Of a stretch of 64,000 bases of DNA, positions 37,794 to 51,000 are shown one piece after another; position 1 is the first letter of the stretch, and each line of letters opens with the position of its first letter. Under the pieces are notes generated by a model. It was given only the letters and a program-made list of their open reading frames with translations. It made no database searches and was not told the origin of the DNA. The position numbers were made by a program, and so were the translations under genes. The DNA is from Aptenodytes patagonicus (Eukaryota > Chordata > Aves > Sphenisciformes > Spheniscidae): assembly GCF_965638725.1 (NCBI RefSeq), contig NC_134949.1:128880969-128944968 (forward strand), in the 5' to 3' direction.

Positions 37794-40494
37794 GTAAGGA
37801 CTTCCCTCACCCCCTCGCAGCAGGGTGCTGCGTCGGCAGAGTTGTTAAAATGAGCCATTTTGGGTGATTTTTCTCTGTGCAAATTCCTTGCTAACAAAAT
37901 CTAGCTGCAGAGACGTACAGATGTAAAGACGTCTGAGTGCGTACATCAGAACTAGGACTAGAAAGAAAGGCTCTTGACTCTCTTTTCACCTTTTCAAAAG
38001 GAGAAACACACCATGATGGTAAAGCTAACACACAGTAAAAGATAAGATTCAAAGGAGCACGTCGGGGTCTCAGCTGCCAGTGCCAAGGAGATGGGCTAGT
38101 TTGGAAGTTTAGATCATCCCAGTCACCCTCTCCTTCAAGTGAGTCTTTAATCCGGAGTATGTAAACTTACAAACATTCGAGGTGAAGTACTGAGATAAAG
38201 AATCAAGCTGTAAAATGCTAATGAAAAAAGAATGTGAAAAACATTGCTAACTTTTTTCCCCATTTAGTTTCAAGGCCTTTGTTTTCATGCAGAATGAGAA
38301 TTGGATGTTTACTGTAGGGCTTAGGAGCAGAAGGAAATACAAGATTGTCTTTCATTTGAGATTTCAAGCCTGAAAAGTTTTGTGTCAAAATGGTTTAGCA
38401 GCCTGCGCATGTAGCCTACAGTCATTTATTTCATTGCGTGGAGAAAAAGAATGGGGAGAAACAATGGGAAAATCCTTGCCGTTCCCTTTTGTCTTGTCCT
38501 AATTTGTTCCGGCTGAGTTAACTCAGTGCATATTCAGATGTACAGTCTTTGCCTGGACCATCCCTCTGTCCCGCGGAAAGTGGCTTTGCCTTATGCACCC
38601 ACATCCCTGGATTAACGAAAGGGAACAACTGCCAGCGCTAACGCTTTTGCCAGCCCTGTGTGGGGTAAAAGAGTGATGGGAGGCAGGTACGTGATTGGGT
38701 TTAGGACAAGAGGGCTGCCTGTGGTGTTGCCTGACAGCAAACCCCAGCAGCCGTGATCCTGGGAGCATTTCTGAGGAGAGAGGATCCATACAGTTCAGAC
38801 GGATGCAGTGCTGGCTGCAGAGACCCCCAGATGCCTGTGTGCAGAACGAGTTATCTGCCTCCCATGATCAGTGCAGGGGTGAGGTAACACCACAGGTAGC
38901 AGCAGGCCATAAAATTTAAATTAAAGCACAGAGAGAAGCGTCAACAGAAAATAAGACCCACTTGGTGCTCTGCACTCCCCCTGTGCACCAGGACGGCTGC
39001 TGTCCTGGCTGTGCACCTTCAGCAGGGCTTGCCCTGTGCCTGCTTGCCAGGGAGGGGCTGATGGCCTCGAAATTGCACACAGGTGAAAGCCCCGCTCTGG
39101 CCTGCCTTACACCGGTCTCACAGCAGTGGTGTCTGCCCGGCTTTGCATAACCATGCCTGATCCACAGCAGTGGGAGACCAGAGACTTTTGCCCTACTGCT
39201 TCTAAGTTCAAACAGTAAAATCATGCATTACTTGTGATTCAGGAGAGGTCTTGTGGTTTGCTTTTAGCCTAGACTAGACCTTCTTACCATCTGGGAAACA
39301 TCCAGCATTAACATACAGAACTCCAGAGATGCATCTGTTTGTACAATATTGATTTTATTGCAGTTGACTCCAGTGAGAGGCAAAGGTGAAAAGTCTAGGT
39401 ATGTGGGTGGTGTGGGTGGGTTTTACTTACTGGTATGTGGGTGCTAGCAGCCCTCCCCTCTCAAGGCACTTCAGATCAGCTATAAGACCTGAGAAGCCAT
39501 AGCTACTGTGATGGTTTGTTCCATGAGGGCAATGCTCCACCCAGCTGGCCCTCACTTTCGGCTCCCTACTCTTCCAGAGAGCAGGAGGAGCTGTGGTATG
39601 TAATGTAGGCAAGACAGTAGGTAGCCCCCAGAGGCCCTTTGGTCTCCAGCTTTGGGTAGGATCCCCCTCTGCCCCTCTACATGCAGAAGAGCAAATGAGT
39701 AACAAGCGGTGACTTCACTAGGGCAGTGAGAAATGCAGAGTATAACTGACCTGGGCACACTGCCTCAGACATAAGAGGATAAACACAACAGGTCCCAGCC
39801 CAGCCCCTGAGGTAAATCCCTCCTGGAGCATGAAGGATGGGGCTTCTCTGGCCCGGGGCCAGAGGACTGCCGTACCCCAGTCTCTCCTTTCCCTGGGGTC
39901 ATCACCCACCCGCTCCCATTCCCCGGCTGTGGTGGGTTCCCACAGCATGGCCTTGCCTCTGCTTGGTCCTGCATCACTGCCAGCTCTCCAGCAGCCACTG
40001 CCATGGCCAAGCTCTCCTGTCTCTGGGCCAGCTGGGCACTCGCCCCGAGGCTGCTGCCCCGGCACTGCCAGCCCCGCAGCTCCACACACTCCTGCCTGCC
40101 CCACAGTCAGCCTGTGTCTCACCTCTGGCCATGATTTTCTTCCATGCTCAGGGCATTGCTTCCTACACAGCCCAAGGGCTTTTGCTCCTCAGCTGGCTCT
40201 CCTGGTGGAGGCTTTTAGGATAACTGTATTAGGTGGGGGCTGCTCCCTGGTCCACGTGACCCGGAGCTGTGATTGTGCCTGTCCAGGACTCTGTCGGTTT
40301 GTTGCCTGATGGCTGGGATGTGCTGCGGGGTCTGGCACACTCCTGCGCACCTCCATGAAGCCCTTTCACTGTGTGGCTGCCTTCCTCGCTCCACCATCGC
40401 CACCACCATCCTCTGGGTTTTTCTTAAAACTCTGGCTGCCACAGACATCAGATAGAAGGTTGTTCTTCTCTTTATTTTTCTGAAGAAAGAACAA

Positions 40495-40593
40495 GAGGGA
40501 GGGAGGGAGGGAGGGAGGGAGGAAGGAAGGAAGGAAGGAAGGAAGGAAGGAAGGAAGGAAGGAAGGAAGGAAGGAAGGAAGGAAGGAAGGAAA
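40495..40593 (+). repeat. (GGGA)n/(GGAA)n microsatellite in NDP intron 2
   Basis: About six GGGA units (to about 40520) pass into about 18 uninterrupted GGAA units (40521-40593). GGAA is the core recognition sequence of ETS-family factors. The purity suggests a young, length-variable tract. The serine/phenylalanine/leucine/proline frame on the minus strand is a by-product. Confidence 0.95.
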
Positions 40594-43193
40594 CCCACCA
40601 ACAACTCAATTTCTTATCTTCCCTAATGAGAAAAGCAATCAGGCCTCTAGGAGTGGGACTGATGGAAATGAGAACACAGCATGCATTGTAATGAAAACCA
40701 TATTATTTCAAAACTGAGCTATGAGAAAAAAGCTGTTGACATAAACATCTGTAACTCTGACTGCAATCTGCACCTCTTGGCTTCCCAAATTCCACAATGG
40801 TTTCAAGAATAGTTTTTTAACAATACTGCAAGTTGTATGGACTTTCTCATGAAGTAGAAAATGAAAACAGTTTCCATACAAAGTGAAATAATGTTGACAT
40901 TTCCTAGAAAACTTCTCTCTGTTTGTTAAATCAAGCTCTTTTTTTTAAGGTCTCAGGGATCTGAATCATCCTGGTACACATATGGCTTCTGTTCTTGATC
41001 TAGCATATAAACACAGACCAATATTAGACTTGCTAATGAAAATTAGATGCAATGTCTGTTCCTATATATATTGTGATAAAATATAAGCAAGTCAAAAAAA
41101 GGAAGGTTCTGCGGGAGTAGCTGTGGGAATTGTGGTACCTCTTGTTTCCAGCGAGTTTCCATTGTGAAGCTTGGACTGGCAACTGATGTCAAGCAGAGAC
41201 TTTGCCCTTTTTTGGTGTGACATATTGGCTCTACCGAGCCATCCTTTTTCACTCTGTATGTTTTCCCTTTTAGTGCAGCATAGAATTACAGAAGTTAAAA
41301 ATGGCTTCAGAAATTGCAAGTTGTATTATGTTTGCTGTCCGTCTTGGTTAAAAAAGGATTATGTCCACCGTGCTTCTCTGTGGAGGCTGCCAATTGTACC
41401 CACATGGGAAGTAGTTTTGTTACATTTGGAAACATCCACCCAATATAATTTAATCATTAAAATCCCTCTTGCTTGTGACCTCAGGCAGATGTTAAAAACA
41501 GGTTTCCAAAGCCTTCAGAAACAGCATGTATAAAAGAGACACAAAAGAGGGATGGAAGAAGGTCATTTGTTCCTGAAAAACAGTGTTTTCCTTTGACTTC
41601 AAGGAAATGTTTGTATCAGGTCATGAGGTATTGCCTTTCCTGACCATATTGGATTCTGCCTGAACTCTGCCACGGAGACCCACTGGTCTTCATTGATGTG
41701 CTGGATTGCCTTGACGCTGCAACCAGAGCCTCCTAAATTACAGTATCGGTTGTCACAAGTGCTTCCTCCAGATGTGCCAGAAGTGTGCTACCACTGACAG
41801 ACTTGCACTAAAGAATCCAGCCCAGAGAGACACAGACCAGATGAAGGAAGATTTAGCAAATGTTTGAAGACATTTGCTCATGAGGTAGCTCAGGAGATTT
41901 TCAGTAATGTCTGCTTGCAGCCAGGCCACGTACACTGTGTGAAAGTCTGTTCTCATGCATCTCAGCCCATCTGCTTTTGGGCCTCAGCTTGTTGCTGAAG
42001 AGTGCGGAAAAGAGGACTACAAACACTGTTAATAACAAACCAGTTCACAACTTCCAAATTTCCAGAATACGGCTCGAATGATCAGAGTCAAATATTGCCT
42101 CAGATTCAGGTTGCTCTTTTTCGTGGCCTTCCAGATGCCTGTGAGACTGCTGACTTTAAGTAAGAAAACCTATTCTTCCCTAGCTGCTCATACAGGCGAG
42201 ACCCCCGCGGTTCCCACATTGTAGCACGCTGTGCTTCCGGATCCAGCATCGCAAGGTGACACGCACAAGCTCATATGTGCGGGGGATGAGGGGAGCCAAG
42301 AGGCACGCGTATCAGGTTATAAAATACCCACACATTTTTACTATATATACACCCACTGTATTACTGTGCTATGCCATCACAGCATTACTAATTATTTAGG
42401 TGATAATCTCTATTGTGCTATAGTATACGATGCAATAAGCAGCTGGTGCGATTGATTAAATGGCAAAGCAAAGCTTTTAAAGTACATGCTATTTCCAGCT
42501 CATTTGCACACCTGCCAAAATCCACTGGTGCTGTTCTGGATTTATGAGGAGGAGGAGGTTAAATTTTGCTGAGGACTTCAGGTTAGTCCAGAAGTTTAGA
42601 AAGCTATCAAAATGGGAAATCTGAAAGTTTTTTATACTGCAAGTTTGACTTGATACCCATGGTGCTGTGCCATTTGTAAAAATTTACACTGTCATCCAAA
42701 AACAGGGCATAAAACCAACACTGTGTAATTTTACGTGGTATGAATACTGACCATACTCTTATGAAAAACTAAGTAGCCAGCAAAATCTGAGATTAAAATT
42801 AGAGTCTCCACAGACTAAAATATGTTTTTAAAGGCAAGGCTTGCTAAGCAATTATAAATGCAGTTGCACGTTGAAGAAATACTGACTGGTTTTGCATTAG
42901 AAAGCTTGCTGTTCATAAGAAATGTATTGAGACACAGATATTGGCACATCAGATAATTCTACCCTACAATGACACTGCTGCAACTCTTCTGTAGTCCTTA
43001 ATCCTATCCCCTGGGGGTTTGTTTTTTTTCCTGGCATTTCTGAAAGTACCTGCAGATACAGGAGCAGATGTGTGCCATAAAAAGTCCTTAGGGTAACAGT
43101 ACCAGAAGTGACTAACTGTTCCAGCTCCAGAAGCATCAACCATTGGAAGCCACCTCCACCATACAGCACTGTGTGCTGTCATATTTGGGCTGA

Positions 43194-43383
43194 AATCACA
43201 GAATCATAGAAATGTTGGTTGGAGGGGACTCTGGAGGTCCTCTGAACTTCCCAAAAAGCAACTTGTGGCCATTGCACGTCTCCCTTTGCCACTCCTGAGG
43301 AGAGTTTGGCTCCATTGTCTTTGCAACCTTCAAGCGGTTGCCAGCTGCCGTTGGATTGCTTTTCACCCTCCTCTTCAGGCAAA
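43194..43383 (-). mobile_element. Old CR1 fragment, antisense, internally deleted
   Basis: The left end (ATCACAGAATCATAGAA... followed by GTTGG and GGACTCTGGAGGTC) is the reverse complement of a CR1 3' end. The right part (GAGAGTTTGGCTCCATTG ... CACCCTCCTCTTCAGG) matches the older CR1 ORF2 C-terminal region that in other copies reads CTCTTCTCCAGG. The sequence between them in full copies is missing. It lies in NDP intron 2, opposite to the gene. Divergence indicates an old insertion. Confidence 0.75.
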
Positions 43384-44937
43384 TGCTTGGGAATAACCTG
43401 TCACAGAGAATGCACACAGTCTGGTGAACTGGTCAAAGTGGGGGACCTAACGAGCTGTCAAGATGCTGGGAAGGGAACTAACTGTTTTAAATGTCCCAAT
43501 CTGCTGTCTTTCCTTTGCAATACAGGCAGGATTAGATACCTGTGTAGTTCTTCACCAGCTACCTGCCTGTCACTATGGGAAGTGAGTTTGTTTACCAAGG
43601 GGACAAAAGTGGATCTTTATATGTCAGTAATGGGGTGCTAGCACTGTCATGATTGTCCCTTTCCCTGTTCTCGTATACACTAAAGACTGGTATTAAGGAG
43701 CTTGACATAGCTGATACATCTAAGGCCGGGGTGTGGCTCAACAGTAAACTGAAATTTCCTTCCCACCATATTACTACTAACAGTTGAAGTGAATTTGCTT
43801 ATGAATATGCAGCATCACAGGAAGGGGACCATAAATTTGTGCTACAAATCATGAAGGATGGCAAATTTGTCGGAGAGCAACAAGAACATATCTCTTAATT
43901 AAACCAAGAAACAAGATGGTACCAACCCCAGATGATCAGCTCATGAAGACATCTTCCTTGTGATCTGTCTGTGTTGACTGGAAGTGTAGTTGTTAATATA
44001 TTAATACATTTCCAAACAAACCATTTAGCATGCAAGTACTCTTGGAAGAGTGATTTTTAAGCACTGTACGATGGATGATCAGTGCCTTTCCCATGGACAC
44101 AGACAGTGCTGGTATTTCCTACTTGATACCAGGAATATTTTCTCTCTCTTTCACTCTCATCTTTCCTCATGACTCTGAATAAAGAGAAGATTAAACATTT
44201 GACATACCTGCTTGCAAGACTTGGAGACTTGCAGCCAGTTGAGCATGTGTAGTGAAAGAAGCTCAAAAAGGTTTAACGTTGTAAAATATTTGCTGTTACA
44301 TCTGTAGTTATGCTTTTAGATTGTCTGGAAAAAACATGAGATATGTGCATCATGGTTAAAATGTAATTTTCTTCCTTGGTTATAGGATAGACATACGACT
44401 GTTTTACTGCCTACTGTCTCACCTCTGTCATATTTTGACCTTGTTTGGATGATACGATAAGTTGATTTTGAAATTTCTGTTGGTTAAGCAGAATTAGCTG
44501 ATATGGACTTAATATTTCATTCCCCATGAGGGCATAAGAGTTTGTTCAAACCTGTCCAACACCTACCTGTTATCAAGGTCGTAACACCTGTTTCTAACCA
44601 CATAATTTCCTGAGCTTTAGAAGATGCTTTCCATGTTTTATATAGAGCTTAGGAGACTCTATCCATCTCCTCTGCTCAACAAGGGGTTGTTGGGAAGGGG
44701 AGTAGGTGACTCCTCATGGGCTTTCCTTCCTTAGTGCCTCCCATTGTGCAAGTTACCTTATTTTGATCACAACTCAGTGAACTCAGGAGGAGAAGATCCA
44801 TGGAGCCTGCACTGCTTTTGGAAAATCTCACTAGTGAACCCTCATGTTTGGCAATGAGTTCATCTTGTTTACATTTTCACTACCTTACGCTATGCAGTGC
44901 ATTTTATACGTTTATACATGCATCAGATACAACTGAT

Positions 44938-44971
44938 GCAATTATATATATATATACACACATATAATTGC
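44938..44971. repeat. AT-rich inverted repeat, 10-bp arms
   Basis: GCAATTATAT (44938-44947) and its exact reverse complement ATATAATTGC (44962-44971) flank a 14-base AT/AC spacer. The whole could extrude as a small cruciform. It lies 600 bases before NDP exon 3. Confidence 0.8.
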
Positions 44972-45551
44972 AAATACGTATTCAAGGTGATCTTTGTAGA
45001 AGGAGGGAGCTAGAAACTTACTTCTTTAGAAGCAATAAACTGAGCATCTTCTTTATATTTCTACTTTATATGTTTATATAGCTAAGCATTTGGGACATTC
45101 ACTGGCCCCAAGGACCAGTTCTGCTGATCACTAGTATATGCACTCAAAACATTGGAAAATATCCAACCAAAGTATCGGTCTGGCTGATGATTTAAGGGCT
45201 CGGCTGCCACAAATCTGGGGTCAGCAAGTCACAGTTGCAGTCACCGTTCCTGGAAAACAGGGCTGGCTGTGATCATCTGGAGCCCCCAGGTCAGCTTTTA
45301 GAAAACCAGGACCCGTACTCCTTATTGGTGTCAGTGCCTGGGACTCCAGGAGGAGCCTTGCTTTTCCTCTTGCCCATGTTACCTCCTCCGCTCTCTCAGA
45401 CACAGCTCAGGGGCAATGCACTGTGTGGGGCTGGGTGGCCTCACCAAGGTGGGGAGATGCAGTAAGTGAAGAAAGACCAGCCAGACTGGAAGGAGGTACC
45501 CACCTCCTGGTGTTAGCTGAGCACTGGCAGCCATGGGGGCACATTTCCTAA

Positions 45552-45800
<249 letters not shown>

Positions 45801-46390
45801 GAACGTACCTTCCACAGCAGAGAGGGGACTGGGATGCTGTTGTTGGAGAAGGGTCCCAAGAAGTAACCCAAGGTGAGGTCGACGCTCCCAGCGTACGATT
45901 GCAGAGAGGACAGGACTAACCAGGCTGGATTGAATTCTGAGAGCTAAAGTGTAAAATATCCTGGGGCCCTGGATGGTGCCGGTACCGAAGCATGGGCTGT
46001 GACAAAGGTGAAAGCACGAGGACTTGTTTTGAGAAGCCTTTCTTTTTTTCTGAAAGGATATTTTTGTGAGTTTCTTCTTTTCCAGGCTCAGCTCTAACTA
46101 CAGAGAAGTGCTTTTACTTTAGGCCAAGGGCAGCAGGAGAAAAGAGAGGAAGGTCAGCTGGATGACAGCACTGCGCTCTGGAAGTTGGCGTTCGGACAGA
46201 GGATGGGCATCAGTTCCCACATACAACCTCTTAACCTATCAATTTATTCTCAGTTTCCTAGTTTTATTGGCCTTCAAAACAGTGTTGTTGGCAAGGGTTA
46301 TCTGTTACTGATCTAGCAGCCAAGTGCTGAGTAACTTTTAACTGTGGTTTAGCAGAAATTACAAATAAATCATGGAAAAGTGAACTGGAT
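45801..46390 (+). other. NDP: NDP 3'UTR (end inferred)
   Basis: The sequence after the norrin stop has no coding signal and runs to the first canonical poly(A) signal at 46364. A pyrimidine-rich stretch ending in TTTTCCAG near 46085 resembles an acceptor but no donor pairs with it. A longer 3'UTR using a later signal is possible, since human NDP has a 3'UTR of about 1 kb. Confidence 0.65.
46364..46369 (+). terminator. NDP: Poly(A) signal AATAAA for NDP
   Basis: This is the first canonical AATAAA after the norrin stop, 564 bases downstream. A G/T-rich stretch (TGTCGTGGTGGG) follows at about 46397-46408, at the usual distance for a downstream element. Cleavage would fall near 46380-46390. Confidence 0.6.
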
Positions 46391-48059
46391 ATGAAATGTC
46401 GTGGTGGGATTACCTAGCCCTAGCCAGCTGAAGTGATTATTTGCAGTGTGCGGCATCAGAGTTCAGTGGCTGAGCAACTCAAGAAGTGAAAGGTCTTGAG
46501 ACTCATTATTCCCCTCTAAAAGCCTGGAAATGTGACACATCACATCTGTCACAAAAGCCATTATTCAAGTGCTAAAAACTAATCAAAGATTAAAATGACA
46601 CATACTAAATGGAGCCTTTTCTTAACTTAGGTAGACCTGTTGTTGTACAGAGCCAGAGCCATGAAAATAATGACCAAACCTAGGACTTATTTTCATCTAT
46701 AACTCTTAGGCCATTGAGTGAGTACCATTTTGCCTTTTAAAGACAGGCAACCCCAAACACAGGGGAATCCCACTGACGTGCCCATAGGAAGTTTAAGGCA
46801 GAGTCTGAGTCCCAGCGTTATCCGCTTGACCACAAAGGCTGTGTTTCGATTTACCTCATGATATGCTACCTGGGGTCCTGGTTGACTCACCATCCAGCTT
46901 GGCAGCTGCTCGGGCAATGAAACAGCTCTTGTCTGGTCCGTACGCCCACGTGTCCTTTGTGCGCACACAAGGATGTAGGAGGCTGTGGTGGGGTTAGCGC
47001 AAGCCCCGATCTCACCCGTAGGTGAGGCTGTCCCACAGCCAGGGTATCGGGGCTGTGGGGTCCTGCAGAGCTGCGGTAGCCAGCGCTTCTCTAAGAAGCA
47101 AGTGAGACCACGAGCTGTTTTCCCCTGTAGGACCATTGCAGAAAGAAATGCCTTGAGGAGCTGAATGAATTGCAGTGGTTGATGGGGTGAAAGGATCTCA
47201 AAATAACAAAGGATCCCAAGTTTCAGAATGGTACTTGGTATTTGCAGAGAAACTCTGTCCCTCCTCCATTAACATGAGGTTTTAGGAAGGTTCAGTCATA
47301 GTCCCTTGTGACTGCAAGGAAACAACATAACAGTTCTTATCTCGTATTACAGTTCTTATCTCCTTAAATGGCAGTCTATCCAGTCAGTCAGCAATATGTC
47401 TGTGATGTTCACATAAACACAGCTAAGCCATTTTTTTGATAGAAGTCATGAAGATGTTGAGAGCGTCTTTGCTGTGTAAGGATTCAGAGTTGGTGCGCTT
47501 TCTACCCCTCAGTAGCACCCATGTGTGTAGTCCCACAGTTATTCTCTGGGACAGGCTGGAGCAGCTCCCCTGCACAGCAATGTTTGGCAAGACCCCATGG
47601 TAAGGAGGGGAAGTCCTATCCAAGCCCAGCATTTGGTCCATCTGTTCAGCACCATCCAGTCTGCCTGCAGCAAATGCCACATGCAGCAGCTCAAGGATGC
47701 ACACTGACATTGCAGGGGATGCCCCAGGTCTGCCAGGGAGGGCAGTCGTCCTGTGGTCTACACAGGAGTTACTGTGGCTGATCAGGCAAAGCCAAATTCC
47801 TTTGCCACTGCCTCCTCATGGCAAATATGTATGGGATGTGAAGGCAGGCAGGTGACAGACACTGGCCTTGCAATCCAAATCCTGGAGTAGGATGGCAGTC
47901 AGTAATGGAAAGCGATGGGGGGACAGGTACACCCGGAGACACCAGTTAGAGAGGTTTGTGATACATGGGAAGGACTGTCTCTGTCTTCCAGAGATGACTT
48001 CGAGATGGCCAGTTTCAACAACACAGAGCTGTGGGCAAACAAAAGGGCGAATCAAACTG

Positions 48060-48082
48060 TTAATCTGAGGGACTCAGATTAA
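48060..48082. repeat. Perfect 10-bp hairpin with 3-base loop
   Basis: TTAATCTGAG, loop GGA, CTCAGATTAA. Each arm carries a TAATCT core, the site type bound by OTX/CRX homeodomain proteins. No T-run follows, and this is vertebrate DNA, so it is not a bacterial-type terminator. Confidence 0.85.
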
Positions 48083-51000
48083 AATGTCAAAACCGGGAGT
48101 GGTGAGCCCCAGTGAGCTCATTAGACACCATGCATTGTTTCAGCACTGTCAGTCATTCTTTTCACACCTGATGCATGGCCTGAACTTCAAAGGGCAAAGC
48201 AAAGGGAGCGTGAGCTGGGCATTATCACCAGACTACTTTATATGAAAGATCATATGTGCATCCCTTTTCCACTCTCTTTCAACTTCCAGCATCTAAAAAT
48301 CCCATTATCCAAAAAAGCACCACCCCCTACTGTTAATTATATGTAGGAAATTCCAGTCCTTATCCAAAACATCAGCAATACCTTTGATAATCAAATAACT
48401 ATGCTGCAAAACATGCATGACCTCTAAGCGTGGGTATATGGACTGCTACACAAAAGTGATGCTATGCAGTTATCTAAGGAATCGGGAATGTTTGGAGGGT
48501 AACTGCTATATCCAGCATCACCTCCCCCCGGGTCGTGCTGCCACTGGCCTACTTTGTGGGTGCAAAATGGGATGCTGGGGGGCTGTGACATGAAATTTGG
48601 GTGACGATTTGCAGCGCTCCTGCATGGCTGCAAGCGGCTCTGCTGGCTGGACAGGACGTGGCAGAGCAGCGTGGCCCCAATCGTGGTCCTCTGGTAAGGA
48701 AAGAGGAAGGCTTTGAGCAGAGACCATGCCTGAAACGATTTAGAAAAAAGAGAATATTTATAGTGAGAGAAGAGCTTGGCTGGTATTTATTCCCACATCC
48801 CCTTGCTATCACAGTGCCAGAGCTATAATTGCTCAAATCGGTCTCACAGAAGATATTCGTTTTTCAACAAAAGCTTTTTTTTTCCCCTCTCACACCCCAC
48901 ATTCCTTCCACTTTTGCTCGGTTCCTCTAATGAAATCATTGCCTTGTGACCACAAAGGCTGTTGCCAGGCATAAATATTAAGGTGAATTCAACTTCATAT
49001 AATTTAACTGTTGAGTCGAATAAATGCGTGGAAGGAATACAACAGAAATTATGAATGACAAGACAAAACATACTTGTAAATAGCAAGAACTGGATATTAA
49101 AGAATGAATCAAATTTTCAAATTCTCCTTTTGGTTTTGTCAGGCAATCTTCATATTAACATTTAAGAAAAGGAGGAGCTATTCTTCAAAACCAAATGCCC
49201 CAAGTCGGTTATACATCCATATTTTGATACTTTTTTATCAGTATTTTAGGCAACTAAGTGCTGAATGAAGCACACAAGTGCTACCCATGGTAAAATTCAG
49301 GAGGCGTATTGAAGCAAAAGAAAATGAGGCTTCAGGTAAAAACTACAGGATATGGCTCATGGTGAGAAAGAGTCTAAATGGCGCTTGGAGATGAAGTGGC
49401 TTCCTGATTTCTTAGCCTGACACCATTCTGGATACTTAAGCTCTGTTTTTCAAGTCTGACTACCGTGTAAGTGCTTCTTAAATTGAACAACAGGGAGGAC
49501 AATGTCTAGTTGTCCAGATAATGTTTTGGGGCTTTTTCTTTGCTAAAGCATCCTCTCGCTGGGACGGGAATGAGAAGGCTTTGTCCTGTTTTCCCCTCAC
49601 TGCGCCTCATCCTTCAGGCACCGTCTTCCCTCACAGAAAGGCTGGTTCAGCTGTGATCATCCCATAGTTTGGTCAAGATGAGATGTGATACAGACTTTGG
49701 ACTGTCACCACACTATGCCCTCTTCTCTTTTGATTAAGTTTCTGAGTCCAGCTTGGCTTACTTTTGAAAGCCACCCATCCCAGCAGTGGTGGTGTTATGT
49801 TTCAGCTGGATTGACTGTACTCATGGAGACCAGAGGGAAACACTAGACCTTTGCTGGCACCCTTTGCTTGTAAGAAAAGCCTTATAATGCCACTGTTTTG
49901 TGCCTATCAGAAATAACCTGTGATTTGCCAGAATAAAAGAGACCATGACCTAGCAAATTTTAATTATTCTGCTCCCAGCTTCAGTGGGTCTGTTAAGCGC
50001 TTAAAGCTGCATAGATACAAAACCAGTTTGCTGGTTCAAGCTTTATATGAATCATTAAACTGAAGAACTCACTGCTTGCTTTTTCCTTACACCTCACCTT
50101 GCCCTCTGAGCTTGGAGAACGTCTACTAGACAAGAGATCCTGAGCCTGGTTGTCTCCCGGTGGCCTTTATCAGGGCTTTTGTAAGCTACTGTCACAGTGC
50201 TCATGTCAATAACGGAGAGGCAAAGTTCGCTGACATCCATGGTACACCACAGCCTGTGCTGGGCCTTCACGTGAGCCCTAGTTGAGACCTGTTCACCAAG
50301 TCCTTGCAGATCTACCATGAAGCCCTGAAACTCAGGCAGGACTATGTAGCTTGCAGCCAGAATATTTTTGTGAAAGGGGAGAGAAATAAAAGTTGAGAGG
50401 TTACCGTCTCAAAGGAATAGTCCGATGCTCTGCTGCTCTGTGTGTCTGACCTCAGTTCTTAGGACCTGATGTGAGAAAAGAGATGCCCCTGAGCTCCCTT
50501 CTGTGGGTGAGTGTTTTTTCAGTGCCTAGGCCTACATGTTTAAAGATAGTGGTTTCTTTCTGAATTTGTCTGAAACAGGATTAAACCCTCTAGGAAACAC
50601 AGTTCTGCTTAGCAAGGAACTTTTCCACTGACTTAGGCCATAAGTATTTTTGAAAAATCCAAATGCCATTAAAAAGGTCAGTGTAAGGGGAGGGGGGGGA
50701 GGGAGTGTCTTACTTTCTTTGACTCTGTAGTTATTTGAAATACAAGGGCTTTGGAAAAAGAAAAAAAGATTATATCCAGGGTAAAACTGACTGACAGCCT
50801 TCTAAGATAGATTGCATTATAGCTAACAGGTATTGAGACAGATACTCTTACAAAAGTGCAGCAGGCTGTGTTGGAAAGTAGCAGCCCAGTTAAGTTTGCT
50901 GTGTTGCACATATACTAATAAGCTGGTTGGAAATCCAGATAGTGAGTCTCTCCCTTTTATTTTGCAAGCAAGGGGTCACAATCTTTATTTGTCGTTCAAA

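Noticed and set aside
37794..37853. Continuation of the norrin frame past exon 2
   Set aside because: A strong GTAAGG donor at 37794 and the perfect phase-0 join to exon 3 show that this part is intron.
39718..40309. Overlapping frames of 134 (minus), 159 (+) and 128 (+) codons in NDP intron 2
   Set aside because: The block is GC-rich with Pro/Ser/Cys-rich translations and no domain. It is inside an intron, with no separate promoter or poly(A) signal seen.
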